Source of the DNA: Microcyclospora pomicola
Taxonomy: Eukaryota; Ascomycota; Dothideomycetes; Capnodiales
NCBI GenBank assembly: GCA_002786065.1
Contig: NHNY01000001.1
Coordinates: forward strand, 1,426,001-1,490,000
DNA: 64,000 nucleotides
Reading direction: 5' to 3'
Positions 21,301-32,052 of this stretch are shown here, one piece after another (the first letter of the stretch is position 1; each line of letters begins with the position of its first letter). The position numbers and the translations under genes were made by a program. A model generated the notes under the pieces. The model searched no databases and was not told the DNA's origin. It was given only the letters and a program-made list of their open reading frames with translations.

Positions 21301-22835
21301 CCGGTTTCTATCATCTGAGCTTCATCAAGAATGATCCTCCACCATTCTATTTCAATCAGAGGACTCCGTTTTCGTTCAAATTTCCGAGAGTGGCGCATAT
21401 TGCGCTCTGGCGGATCTTCTGCAAAGTGGACTTCTTTACGTAGAACTTGATATGTTGTCAAAACCACGTCGAATTCTTTGGAGAGATCCTCGATCGTCAC
21501 CAACTGTTTCTTGGCAGTCGTAGTGCCAGCGGAGACGCCTTCGTAATAATGAACTCGCAGGGAAGGTGCGTGTCTGCTTATTTCCGACTTCCATTGTTCC
21601 AAAATCGACGAAGGAGAAATAATGAGCGTTGCTCTTGATGGTACAGTTGCTGGACTCTTGTCGGCAGAGGGGCTGGATGACTCGGGCGCATACGTTCGGG
21701 GATGCAGTAGAATCAAAGCCATCAACTCCACAGTTTTTCCTAGGCCCATCTCTTCTGCAAGTATACCACCTGACAATGGCATCTCGGCAGTGGGGGGATG
21801 CCGAGTCACAATCCCCTGATAATGGTTCACAAAGCATGGTTGATCATAGATATCTCGGTTTTCAGTAATGAACTTCACCTGTTCCGATTGTCTCTCACTA
21901 GAGGTACGACGCTTGAGCTGTCGTTGATCGTAGGTGACACCTTCTCGACGCAGCATCCAGGCAACAGCTCGTCTTTGGAAGGGATACAACGTACTCTCCA
22001 GAACGTCGTCAAGTCGATCGTTGCAATCGACATCTCCATTCGGCACATGGACCGCATCGTAGAAATCTTGTGGCGACCATTTTCGACTCTGATCCACTCC
22101 TTCTTGTGCCACATCTGGAAATTGCCGATCCAGGACATCGTAATCCGGGAACCTCTTTCGAGAGTCAACCGGAACGTTGGCAGGGAAAGCAGAAAGACCA
22201 GATTGCCAATACAATACTGCACGAAAACGAACAGCAGTGGGTAGCTGTCCGCGACGCCATGTCAAGGTGAATCGATTTGTCGTTGCAGGCCTACTTGAAT
22301 AAGAGCGATGTCGTGAACGACCTGAAAGGATTTCGAATGGTATGAAGTGCTGGAGCTCTTCAACCAATTGGGATGTACGGCTGTTGAAATGAATGTGCAC
22401 AACAGGGCCATTTGGCCTATTAGACAAAACAAGACGGTACTCATGGTCGGTCCCGCCCTCGTTGCTGACGAGGTTGAGGCTACGAAGCTCTACATCGATA
22501 AGATCACCATCGCCGAGATCCAAGTTGGCAGCGCATTCATCTGGTTCCAGAGCCTCGGTGATCAGTGTCTCCGGGAAGTGAAGGTCGGCAGTGATTTGCG
22601 CAATCGCAATTTGCGATCCTTGAGGATCGATCGATGAAGTTTCCGCGAATTTCTGATTGTCGAGTTTCTGTCGCTTCGTTGGTGGTTCTGCAGCATGATC
22701 CCCAGAGGCGGCGCGCTCCAAGAACCATCTCATCGGAGTGAACGAGCCTGGTTCGACCAGTACCACTTTTCCATCCGCCGACGTGACAGAGGTCGATAGA
22801 ACCGACACCACCTCATGACGCTTGATGTGCGCCAT
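18327..22835 (-). CDS. IRC20: SNF2-family ATPase / RING E3 ligase (Irc20/SHPRH type)
   Basis: A 1502-residue protein that combines a SNF2 helicase with an embedded RING finger, the hallmark of Irc20 (yeast) and SHPRH (human), linked to recombination and replication-stress repair. Helicase motif I is EEMGLGKTVEL with Lys367; motif II appears as LDEAQMIE. A long helical insert (~640-1140) separates the ATPase lobes, and the RING begins at Cys1152 (CVICRSPI...CAHQYC...CPICKR). The C-lobe shows KSVVFSQYREFLDVLG and motif VI IARVHRIGQTR. I start at the first ATG in the frame (MAHIKRHEVVSVL); the frame stays open to 22955 but only through non-ATG codons. The coding region is intron-free in this model. 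It should be nuclear. It is head to head with PRE3. Confidence 0.93.
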   Translation of the reverse strand: MAHIKRHEVVSVLSTSVTSADGKVVLVEPGSFTPMRWFLERAASGDHAAEPPTKRQKLDNQKFAETSSIDPQGSQIAIAQITADLHFPETLITEALEPDECAANLDLGDGDLIDVELRSLNLVSNEGGTDHEYRLVLSNRPNGPVVHIHFNSRTSQLVEELQHFIPFEILSGRSRHRSYSSRPATTNRFTLTWRRGQLPTAVRFRAVLYWQSGLSAFPANVPVDSRKRFPDYDVLDRQFPDVAQEGVDQSRKWSPQDFYDAVHVPNGDVDCNDRLDDVLESTLYPFQRRAVAWMLRREGVTYDQRQLKRRTSSERQSEQVKFITENRDIYDQPCFVNHYQGIVTRHPPTAEMPLSGGILAEEMGLGKTVELMALILLHPRTYAPESSSPSADKSPATVPSRATLIISPSSILEQWKSEISRHAPSLRVHYYEGVSAGTTTAKKQLVTIEDLSKEFDVVLTTYQVLRKEVHFAEDPPERNMRHSRKFERKRSPLIEIEWWRIILDEAQMIETGVTAAARVACRLPRVHSWAVSGTPLKKDAADLQGLLLFLRHRPFCDNPKLWPHLIAKNRHLFRRIFSEISLRHTKAQVREELQLPPQKRVVMTMPFTAVEQQHYHGLFNEMCEEVGVDRNGAPQSDSWDPENSATIDIMRTWLTRLRQTCLHPQVGARNRKALGRGRGLLRTVAEVLEVMIEQTETNLRFEERAVVTSELLRAHILGNNKDDLHRAEKALEIYQNAMTTSEGFVAEARERLENVLAAADLPDEGSIDTDVDDLTDTSHQLTKLRKILRTALQLQHVCSFFCATSYFRIKDDSNLTTPDTDRFRELEEQEIRLYDSAKSFRREILRDTTRIAEAFMCRIKDLQLVGNPIDMPQIRDLKSTGGIENRKIVEKSYPLFDLITEQAKLVAEWSAQMAEYLVKNLVDEEDGNETTGDEYEESTKQQDKLYVYFDVLKALLADLNTCITGEGAPLIDHEAKTLVRDAKWYLDPDVEHDVVVHAPELLLNLMAKRNALKNRVQSAGSIRGLIQEARTMENAMEWQGGTRQDNERHLIRQHLSMLQKTFAEYTRALENSEKVIDLFRSTQNQRIEFYRQLQELSDAVAPLKDELDEDLDMEALQSATLKRDQQASAVQVLKTRSRFLLHLRENTTPEDCVICRSPISTGVITVCAHQYCKECITFWWQQHRTCPICKRRLALADFHDITYKPMEARAQEEAQHSWNTEDSPKSLSKDKAIYSGVDAKLLDEIKAIDLPASYGTKIDTLGRHLRWIREHDPGAKSVVFSQYREFLDVLGTALSDFKLGYSRLGKPNAVEKFRHNPSIDCLLLDAKTDSSGLTLVNATHVFICEPLIQTAVELQAIARVHRIGQTRATTVWMYLINDTVEEAIYEISVARRLAHVRSREHFVETKDKSRATTPGPSQLVHEDLLDVANSAELQSAPLAKLLVGEKGGGEMVGKDDLWRCLFGEAGGHGTTLANGVALQAQVDRYLAAEAADQRQNDATMAT

Positions 22836-23190
22836 GATGGCCAGAATGAAAGTGAAGGTGGGAGACAGCCAAGAGAACAGAGGGATAAAGGTAGCCAAGG
22901 AGATATAATACCTGTTGGAAGTAGTTACCTTAGGGTTGGAGTCGGCAGGCAGCAATCCGGCAAGCCAGCCGAAGCCCTAAGACCACCTCCCGCCCGGACG
23001 CGCTTGCTGGAGCTGCCTGCGACGTTGGACATGAAGTAATGTTTGACGAGTCTCATGAGCTGTAATACAGTACCTCTACAAGTACCATTCGCAATCAACA
23101 CCAAGCTCCATCCTCGAACTTTGCGATCATTTGTGCAGATTACGAACCCATCTTCGATTTCTCCCGTGGCCGGACGCCTCTCCTCGAATC
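22836..23190. promoter_or_regulatory. Shared upstream region of IRC20 and PRE3
   Basis: A 355-bp head-to-head spacer between a repair ATPase/E3 and a proteasome catalytic subunit. No PACE-like GGTGGCAAA or E-box was found by eye. It presumably carries both promoters. Confidence 0.4.
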
Positions 23191-23941
23191 ATGATCTCGC
23201 ACACAACTGGCATGCTTGGTGAAGGTAAGAGTACTGGCCGAGGCCTTTCAGTATAGGTACTGATGAACTCCACCAGATGGCATCCACGTCGATATGAACC
23301 ATCTCAAGTCTGGCGAAGTGAACTTGGGAACGTCCATTATGGCCATCAACTTCAAGGACGGAGTGATACTGGGAGCAGACAGCAGAACAACCACGGGGGC
23401 ATACATCGCGAACAGAGTGACGGACAAGCTTACACAAGTGCACGACACGATCTGGTGCTGTCGATCAGGATCAGCAGCGGACACTCAAGCGGTCGCGGAC
23501 ATTGTGCAATACCACCTAGGCATGTACGGAGTCACCAACGACGAGACTCCCACCACACAAACGGCAGCTGCGCTGTTCCAAGAGCTATGCTACGACAACA
23601 AAGACTCTTTGAGCGCAGGCATCATCATCGCTGGCTGGGATCATAGACATGGTGGGCAGGTGTACTCGATCCCACTTGGCGGCTCCCTCCACAAGCAAGC
23701 ATATGCCATTGGCGGTTCAGGATCGACCTACATTTACGGTTATTGCGACGCGAACTGGAAGGAGAACATGGACGAGGCAGAGGGCATTAAGTTTGTTAAA
23801 GGAGCCTTACAGGAGGCCATCAAGTGGGACGGCAGCTCCGGTGGTGTGATTCGGATGGTCGTGTTGACGGCCAAGGGCGCCATCCGTCATCTGTACCTCC
23901 CAGATCGCAACTACGAGGGCCCTGGGACGGACAAGCCGTAA
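23191..23941 (+). CDS. PRE3: 20S proteasome subunit beta1 (Pre3), caspase-like
   Basis: A 232-residue catalytic subunit from two exons, join(23191..23224, 23277..23941), intron 52 nt. The 29-residue propeptide ends at Gly29, and the mature chain starts at Thr30 in LG-TSIMAINF, the nucleophile exposed by autocleavage. Further active-site landmarks are GADSRTTTG (Asp17 of the mature chain), VTDKLT (Lys33), the GSGSTYIYGY block and the SSGG C-terminal motif. The basic or polar residues after the active site and family blocks such as WCCRSGSAADTQAVAD identify beta1 rather than beta2 or beta5. It cleaves after acidic residues in the 20S core. Exon 1 supplies MISHTTGMLGE; without it translation could only begin at the internal Met18, giving a shortened propeptide. 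Confidence 0.96.
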
Positions 23942-25187
23942 GACTTGATGCTATGAGCGATGTGATCAAGCTGGCTCGAATATGAGGTAAACGGCATGTA
24001 CTTTGATACTGTATACTAGTATACGACAAGATACTTAGCCTGTGATCTATGGCTCATCTTGCGCATGCCTTGGTCGGCGTCCTCAAGTGCACAATGCAGC
24101 TTGGCGACACTTCACCATGCGGCCATGCTGATGATTCGTCATGTTGTATATGTAGCAATATCTGACATGTGGCTCGCATTCACCAGGACTAGAATGCATG
24201 GTTGCACGATCTCTTCATGTACTTAAGCAGTGATGTCCGCACATTGTATACAGGACACGAAGATTGAGAGGTTCATCTATCACAACATCTATGTCAACTA
24301 GGTTGGTTCGTATACACTTCAGGTGCGGTAAACATGTCTGCTCGTAAATCGTAATGATGCATGGTCCCGTTTCATATTCGCCGCGCAAGTTTACCCAGAC
24401 CCTGGCTCTTCCGACAGCTCCCCCAGCCTAGCAGACTGAACTCTGCCGTTGCGCCTGTGGACGATAAAATTATTAGAACCATCTTTCGACTCACGAGAGA
24501 CGCTTTGCTTACCTCTGCCCCTGCGAGCCTAGTGCAAACACAGCGCGGATACAACAATCAGATTGACGACATTGACAACGAGACCGAGGCTGTCCCGGTA
24601 TGCTACCTCATCGTCCATCACAGCAGATCAGGTACGTTGGGCTGCTAGCTACAGCTCGCGCCCCAACTGTTGGACTGTATTGCGTTATGTTGCGTCGCGT
24701 TCCCTCTGTGGCCATCATCGAAACATCGTCACCGCCTTTCCCTTTGCCCCACCCCTGTACAACACCATTATTACATCCTCCCACTCCTTCTCCTACGTCA
24801 AGAGTGGGAACCGACGTTGATTCACTACGTTCCCGGCAGTTAGGTCTGACCGGCCGTGCTGCTTACCTCGAATCTATCGTTACCGTTGTGGGCATAAGGC
24901 TGCCGCCGGAAGTCAAGTCAGTGGCGCCGCGGTGCTGTGAATACCGCTGGTCACTTTCACATGCCGCATCCTCACCAGCACGTGTTTCCAGACGTCCACT
25001 ACATACCTTTCTCTACCGCTGAAACATCTCTTGCACTCGACACATGGCCCTGACGTTTACATCTCATCTGCACTCATACATCCAATGCTCGTGGATCGTG
25101 GTTCAGACAGCTCAAGCTCGATTGCCCCGCGACTAATCTCAGCACCTCACTCCAGATAGCTTCGCCCGCTTCCGCCGATGCCTTGAT
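23942..25187. other. Intergenic stretch before the Pho80-type cyclin
   Basis: About 1.25 kb. Frames at 24361-24648 and 24600-25022 lack family resemblance. A pyrimidine-rich tract at roughly 24750-24800 suggests core promoter or leader sequence of the cyclin gene. No RNA gene seen. Confidence 0.4.
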
Positions 25188-26664
25188 ATGGGTTCCGTCG
25201 TACTCGACGCGGTGAACTCGTTCTTCGGTCACCCCTCCACCGATCCGCACGCCGCCTACTCCACTCGGGAGACGTCACTCGTGCCCGGCCAAAGCACGAC
25301 AACGACCAGGCCAAGCCGGACGCCGTCACGATCGCGCACACCTATGTCCGCGTCTGGGCAGCGAGCAACGAGCTCCACCACCACCCAGTCTCATGGACAC
25401 TCCTCTCAACCGCATACACCGCGCGCGTCGCATTCGAATGTGCCGCCCTCTGGTCCTCCGCTAGTCCTCACTTCAGCACCACCGGAATGCAGTGACGCTC
25501 TTGGCCATGGTCGACCAGGTGGGAATGATGGAACTGCTACCTCGGCGCGGCAATCACGATCCAAGAAGATCAAAGTTCGGGATCTAGAACACATCCAAAG
25601 TTTTGCAACAGAGGACATGGGCGCTTTCTCTGAGCTCGAGAGCCGCAGCCGATCAAGATCTCGTGGACCAGCCGACGATGGTCCGCAGTATGAGATCAGC
25701 GAGATGAAGGTGGAGCATATAATAGAGATGGTCGCCGGCCTTCTTACCAAGATCACACATACAAATGATCAGCAGCACGAACATCTTCATCGCCAGTCAC
25801 ATCTGGAGAACACGTCACACTTAACAGCACAGACCAGCAGCGTACTGGCATTTCACGGGAAGAATGTGCCCAGTATCACCATACTCAGCTACCTGAGCAG
25901 GATTAATAAGTACTGCCCTACGAGCTACGAGGTGTTTTTGAGCTTGCTGGTATATTTTGATCGGATGACTGAGCGTGTGAACGCGGGACCGATGCAGAGT
26001 CTCAGAAAAGCGAGCCAGCAATCCATGAAGTATCAGCAGAGCCCTGGCAGTTCTCAAGAGTCATTGAGTTCTGATAGAATGGAGGGCGTCACAGCGACGA
26101 ACCCTCAAGGCACACAGACAGCAACGCCACCGTCTTCTGGCTCGTTGGAACATGCCAAAGAGCAAGGTGTTCCTGGCACGCCACATAGCCGGCCGCAAGA
26201 GGATGCTCGCATACTTTCTGAGCCATCGCTTGACATGTACAATCTCTCGCATTTCTTCGTCGTGGATAGCTTTAACATCCATCGACTGGTCATTGCGGGC
26301 GTCACTTGCGCCAGCAAGTTCTTCTCGGATATCTTCTATACCAATTCGAGATATGCAAAGGTGAGTGTGCTGGACTGGGACTCATAACTAGAGACTGGCT
26401 CGGCAGTGTACTGACTGCGCATAACAGGTGGGAGGTCTGCCACTTCCGGAGCTCAACCACCTCGAGCTGCAATTCCTGCTTCTCAACGATTTCCGCTTGT
26501 CTGTGCCCGTGGAAGAAATCGAAGCTTACGGCACAATGCTCGTGGAGTTCTACGCTCGCGAGGTTGTAGCTCAACGAAAGGCAGAAACGGACGCTGCGAT
26601 GTCCAGTCGTTCGCTCAGCGAAAGTTCATCCGATAGCACCGCAACTGTACAAGCAGCAGGATGA
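25188..26664 (+). CDS. Pho80-type cyclin (Pho85-cyclin family)
   Basis: A 469-residue protein from two exons, join(25188..26360, 26428..26664), with a 67-nt intron in phase 0. The cyclin box is of the Pho80/PREG type: KNVPSITILSYLSRINKYCP, VFLSLLVYFDRM, then SHFFVVDSFNIHRLVIAGVTC and LPELNHLELQFLLLNDFRLSVP, the last block completed only after splicing. Such cyclins bind the Pho85 kinase and control phosphate signalling, glycogen or polarity depending on the member. The first ~130 residues are Ser/Thr/Pro-rich and disordered. A further ~85-residue Ser/Gln-rich insertion (~residues 270-350) interrupts the cyclin fold between YFDRM and SHFFV. The Ser-rich tail may be phosphorylated. Pho80/PregA is the closest call, but I do not assign a specific orthologue. 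Confidence 0.88.
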
Positions 26665-28661
26665 GAGGTTCTTCTCCCAGCTTGACGTTGAGACTCCCGA
26701 ATCCGTTCTACTGGACGTACAACAACACACCTTACAAGCAATCCCAGCTACTGGACTGCTCACATTGTCGCCATGGACAAAGCAGTTCTTTTCGCGCATT
26801 GCACAGGCAAATCGTCACACGAAAAGAACGACAAACCTTCCCTTCTTCGCAATGCCCTGAAGCCGCAACGCCACAACCTTCACCAATGATCAAACCCCGA
26901 CTTTTTCAGAGCCCGACGAATTTGTCATCTCACACGAGACCAGCAACTTATAGAACTGTTTACTTCATGCACATTCTACGCCCTTCCTGCTTGCATTGGC
27001 GCTTGCCTTTATTCTATTCCAGAGTATACCCCATGATTTCAGCAGTACGGCAGCAAGGAAGAGATCATATCAAACGAGATGTCTTGGCAGTGGATGCGAT
27101 GGACTGGGGGAGCTTCTGATCATGTGCTTTACTCTGCATGCGTTAGATTCCATGGTTCTTTGTTTCGGCATGCTTACTCGAGGATCGAGAGAGCTTGCGA
27201 TGCTTGATGTTGCAGTGTCGCGACGAACGTTGACAGGATCGCTGGGCGTTTTCTGCTGCAGCGCAATAACGGCATTTATCTAGAAGACTGCTTACAATTT
27301 CTTACCCCTTTCGATCGTTCTGATGCGCAGTGTTCAGCTTCGATAAGCATTGCGTGAAATGTCATTCCATCAGTTGACTTGACTGCTAGAGCGCTCGCCT
27401 CGTACCCTAAGCTTCAACCATTAGATGCTGCAGACTTGGTACCGCTGCGCATTACTCGCCTCCGTACAACACACCCCTACCATGTCACAGGATGCCTTTT
27501 ACTCGCCTTTACACAGCAAGACCCATCGCCGGCATTGATCACAGCCAATCGTGTTCGAGAGCTTCGGGATGCGCATGAATCAGACCACCCGGCCAAGGCT
27601 GACCGCACTCACCCGACACTCGGCTTGAGCTCCGGTCTGACGTCGCAAAGGACATGTGGAGAGATGTAATAGGAGGGAATGCACGACGAGATGGAGGACC
27701 TCGTCGTACGTGCCAGGTGGGTGGGCTTGGGCGTCAGCTGCGTGGCCATGTGCACGTTCGTTCGAGTCTGCGGTTCTTGGGAAATTTTCTATGTGATTGA
27801 TGAGAATGGCAATATGTAGTCTGGGCATGCTCGGGCAGACATGTTGATATGGTATACAGTACCTAGGTAGGTAGGTATGGTGCAGACGAGGACTTGGATG
27901 ATTAGACTTGCCGAAGCCGCTGCAGCGAGCGAAAGTTTAGGGGACGTTTGGCGGTCGATGGCCCAGGTCTACCCTCGCGAGATTCTCGTCGAGTGGCTTT
28001 GAGCAACGTGGGCCAAGGTGTGGCTACAGTATGTGCCATCGCGTCGGCCGGTGGCATAGATCTCCTATACTCGCCTCTCGGATCGAAACATCCATGGCAC
28101 ATCGGGACCGAGTGCAAAGCACGGGGATGGTCGGGAGGTGCCCTGTTCGCCGTGCCCGGCCAGGCCAGGCACAAGCCCAACAGTTCACCGCTGTGACGCT
28201 GCGCTTATTGGAAGGAAATTCTTGGTTTCAGGGCACGCAAGCCAGTCGTGACTTTTGTTACGCGCAATCAGCTCCCGGAATGCTTGCTGGCAGGACTTGT
28301 CGCAGTACAGTATCGTCCACGACATCGAAGTGCACAAGTTCATGTCTTCTCGCGTGTACGAGCCATGATATGATGCTGGTTTCATGATTGCGTGGGTTGG
28401 TTGTGCTTACCACGTCCGTGTGCAATTCTTCAGTCAACACCCAGTCCTTCCAAACAAGCAACCTGTACCTCACCTAGCTCGCTGTCCTTGTTCTTTTTCT
28501 TCACCATCAGCGTCCTTCATATACCCCTCCAGCAACTCCAACTTGTTCCTGATCACGGCACTGCCAACAACGCTCACGGCCTCGACCACACTTGATGAAC
28601 TTGCAATATCCGCCAGAACCTTGGCCCATCCTTCGACCTCACCACCGCCATCACCATCATC
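26665..28661. other. 2-kb intergenic stretch before the trehalose-complex gene
   Basis: No gene recognised. Frames of 66-152 codons on both strands have no family match. A short tetranucleotide run (TAGG/GTAG) lies around 27860-27880. Four STRE-like CCCCT/AGGGG pentamers occur (27305, 27474, 27939, 28524), which is about the chance number. A CAT/CAC-rich stretch precedes the start codon at 28662. Confidence 0.4.
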
Positions 28662-31590
28662 ATGGCGACCACGCTACATGTTTCACTGTAAGTCATGGAC
28701 TCTCTCATATAATAGGCGGCGCGCACCATGGGACATCATCAAGCTCGAGGAGCACTTCCACCAATGTATATACCAAATCCTTTCACATATATATCACTGA
28801 CGAAACAGCTTCCTCCCCAACACCATCGCTTTCCACAGCACAGAGTCCTCGTTGGATGACGAGCCACCGAGTCCGCTGTTCTCGTCCGTCAACCACACAG
28901 CATCGACCGTCGAGGTACCTGCCAGGTTAGATCAGCCAAGCTTACTGGCCGGACCAACGCCACCTTTGACCACGACTTCGAGGGAAGAGTACTTCACCAC
29001 CAAGCATGCCGCCGCTGATTCACAAAAATTGATGTTCGCCAAACCTGGCGATCCTCGCTCGTTGGTACGGAGCGATCCTTCGGTGCCAGAATGGGGCTCG
29101 CAGGCCATTTTCAACCAGCCGAGATACAAGGCCGCACCATTGCCTTCTGGATCCATTCTCGATTTCGCCAAGGTTCACGATGAGCTCGTGGCCAAGCAGC
29201 GGGTCGAGGCTAGGAGGGTGACGACGGCGCCAGGTTCGCACGCCACCTCTCGCACGCAGAGTAAGGACCGCGCGTCTAGGGAGAAATCATGGACGGTGGA
29301 GACTGCAGTGCATGGCAACGGCGGCTTGACCAACGCTGTTAGATCTGCTGTCAACGCAGGTTCAGTGGATGCTACCTGGATTGGGACGGTAGGATTCCCT
29401 ACCGATGAGCTTTCCTCATCTCTCAAGGATGACATCAGAAACAAGCTGATCGATGAGCACAACTCCATCGTTGTGTTCCCAAGTGACAAGGACCTCGATG
29501 GCCACTACGCACACTACTGCAAGACGGTCTTGTGGCCTATCTTCCACTACCAAGTCCCAGATCATCCAAAAAGCAAAGCCTACGCAGACCACAGCTGGAG
29601 CTTCTACCACAACGTCAACCAAGCATTTGCGACAGCGATCGTGGCCAACTACAAACGTGGCGATACAATCTGGATCCACGACTATCACCTCTTGCTCGTA
29701 CCACATATGGTTCGAGAGAAATTGCCCGATGCCGAGATAGGCTTCTTCCTGCACACCGCATTTCCATCTTCAGAAGTCTTCAGGTGTCTGTCCACTCGCG
29801 ATGAATTACTCAATGGCATGCTGGGCGCAAATTTGGTCGCCTTCCAGACTGATGAATACGCCACTCACTTCCTGCAGACATGTAGTCGTCTGCTGACCGT
29901 GGAAACTACGACGGAAGGCGTGCAGCTTGATGAGCATTTCGTCAACGTGACCAGCGAACCAATCGGCATTGATCCGGACGCCATTGAAATGGCCCGAGAC
30001 GAGATCGAGGTCAAAGAATGTATCGCAGAAATGCAAGAGCGATACAAGAATAAGAAGATCATCGTGGCTCGCGACAAGTTGGACAACATCCGCGGCGTTC
30101 GCCAGAAGCTTCTTGCTTATGAGTTGTTTCTTAACAAATACCCGGAATGGGCAGGAAAGGTTGTCCTCATCCAGGTTGCCACATCCACGAGTGAGCATTC
30201 TGAGCTTTTGACCACGGTCAGCGACATCTGCACACGAATTGCCTCGGTGCACTCCACGCTGTCACATCAGCCATTAGTTTTCCTGAAACAGGATATTCCA
30301 TTTTCCCAGTATCTGGCTCTTCTGACTGTGGCCGATGTGCTGATAATTTCAGCACTTCGCGATGGCATGAATCTGACAGCGCACGAGTACATATACTGCC
30401 AGGATGGCAAAGGGTCCAACAAGAAGCATGGCCCGTTGATCTTGAGTGAATTCACTGGCAGTGCTACGGTCTTGGAAGGACACCAGATACCGATCAATCC
30501 ATGGCATTACCAGCAACAGGCCGATGCTATCAAATCTGCCCTCGAGATGGATGAGGCGACGAAGTCGACGAAGTGGAAACTGCTGTACGATATCATCATG
30601 ACGAAGACAGGAAGGGCTTGGGCAGAAGGTCTGATTGAGAGTCTCACCAAAGTGCATGAAGAGCACAAGCAACGTGCTTCTTCCTCTGTGCCACGTTTGT
30701 CCGTCACTCGTCTGCACGAAAGGTACAACGCAGCCCAGCGACGCCTCTTCATCATCGACTATGAAGGTACGCTTGCTCCACACCGTACCAGCATAGGGAT
30801 CCCTCTCTCCTCCCAACAACGTGTGTTGGACGCATTGATGGGTCTGATGACGGACCCCAAGAACATTGTCTATGTTATGTCTGGTCGTCGTCCACAAGAG
30901 CTAGAGTCGATCTTCCACGCTTTACCGACTCTCGGTCTGATTGCGGAGAACGGGTGCTTCATGCGCGAATATGGAGCCGGCAGTAACAAGTGGGAAGGCT
31001 TCACCGACGAAGAAGAGACCGAGAGGTGGAAGAAGGATGTCATGGGCATCCTCAACTACTACAAGGATCGTGCCGAGCATAGCTACATCGAAGAACGGAA
31101 CTGCAGCCTACTGTTCCGTTACGAGAAATGTGTAGATTCGTACGCGGCAAACCGCCAGGCTGGTGAAAGCGCCGACCAGATCAACAGCTCCTGCAAAGTG
31201 TTGGGCATCCATGCCGTGCCCATCCAGAAAGCGGTCCTCGTCGAGCAAATCGAGTACACCAAAGCTACGGCAGCCAAACACATATTTGCCCACCTCCGGC
31301 GGAAACTTGTCACGCAAGGCCGGAGCACGCCTGATTTCATGCTCGTCGCTGGCGATGATCGCGAGGACGAAGTCATCTTTCACTGGGCCAACGAGCTCGG
31401 CGAGGAAGATGAGGTCCGCGATGTCTTCACCGTCTCTGTCGGACGCCGCAATACCGAGGCCCAAGCGACGCTCACACAAGGCTCAACAGGACTGCTGACG
31501 GCCTTGGCGAAGCTCGCGAATGTCGCGACCGATCGTTCGACCAAGAAGCAGACTGGCCACCAGCGGGGCGAGTCGGTGGCATCCTTGTGA
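28662..31590 (+). CDS. TPS3: Trehalose-6-phosphate synthase/phosphatase complex regulatory subunit
   Basis: A 935-residue protein from two exons, join(28662..28687, 28809..31590), with a 121-nt intron. The first exon encodes MATTLHVS plus two bases and completes the family N-terminus (SLFLPNTIAFH). A glycosyltransferase-20 domain (~150-630) includes IWIHDYHLLLVPHM, but the nucleotide-sugar loop reads RDKLDNIRGV instead of the RLDYIKG of active Tps1. A HAD phosphatase domain (~650-900) follows, with DYEGTL at 659-664: the catalytic DxD is Asp659-Tyr-Glu661, so the second Asp is Glu. SGRR and GDDREDE motifs remain. These substitutions point to the non-catalytic large subunit (Tps3/Tsl1 of yeast, TpsC of Aspergillus) that holds the Tps1/Tps2 complex together, not to the phosphatase Tps2 itself. 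Trehalose serves in stress tolerance and spores. Confidence 0.88.
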
Positions 31591-32052
31591 GATGCATGGC
31601 CGGAGAGCCGTCATGAATTCATGCCGAATGCGGAACGATGAGATGATGGAATGTAATATAGGCATTACACAGAAATGAGCATGACTCTTGTTGCTCACGC
31701 ATGGGCATAGATCGGGTCTGGCGTCTTGGTGGAGGTTTCCTTTGCTCGGCTTGTTGTCCGTGCTTGATGTGTAGCGCAAGACTGCGGAATACCGTCGTTA
31801 AGTGTATATGACTTTGATGCACACACGATATTTTTCATGGGTGCATTGATCCTTCGGGGCCTGCCTCGAGTCGTAATGTAAATCATCTAGCGCAAGATCT
31901 GCCCTGATGCAATATCAAGCATTGCCTACGCTCAACGTTCGTACACAAACAAACCAAGTTATGAGACTGAAACGATTGACTCGAACTGTACAATTGAACA
32001 ATATCTAACGAGGTATATCGCGAGCAAGAGAGTGCTGACACCCTGCCCAAAC
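31591..32052. other. Convergent 3' flanks
   Basis: About 460 bp between the converging trehalose-complex and ERD1 genes. No gene recognised. Confidence 0.45.

Noticed and set aside
24361-25022. Overlapping plus-strand frames of 95 and 140 codons before the cyclin gene
   Set aside because: No family match and no splice joining them to the cyclin; more likely leader or promoter sequence.
27305-28528. Four CCCCT/AGGGG stress-element-like pentamers upstream of the trehalose-complex gene
   Set aside because: About the number expected by chance in 2 kb on two strands.
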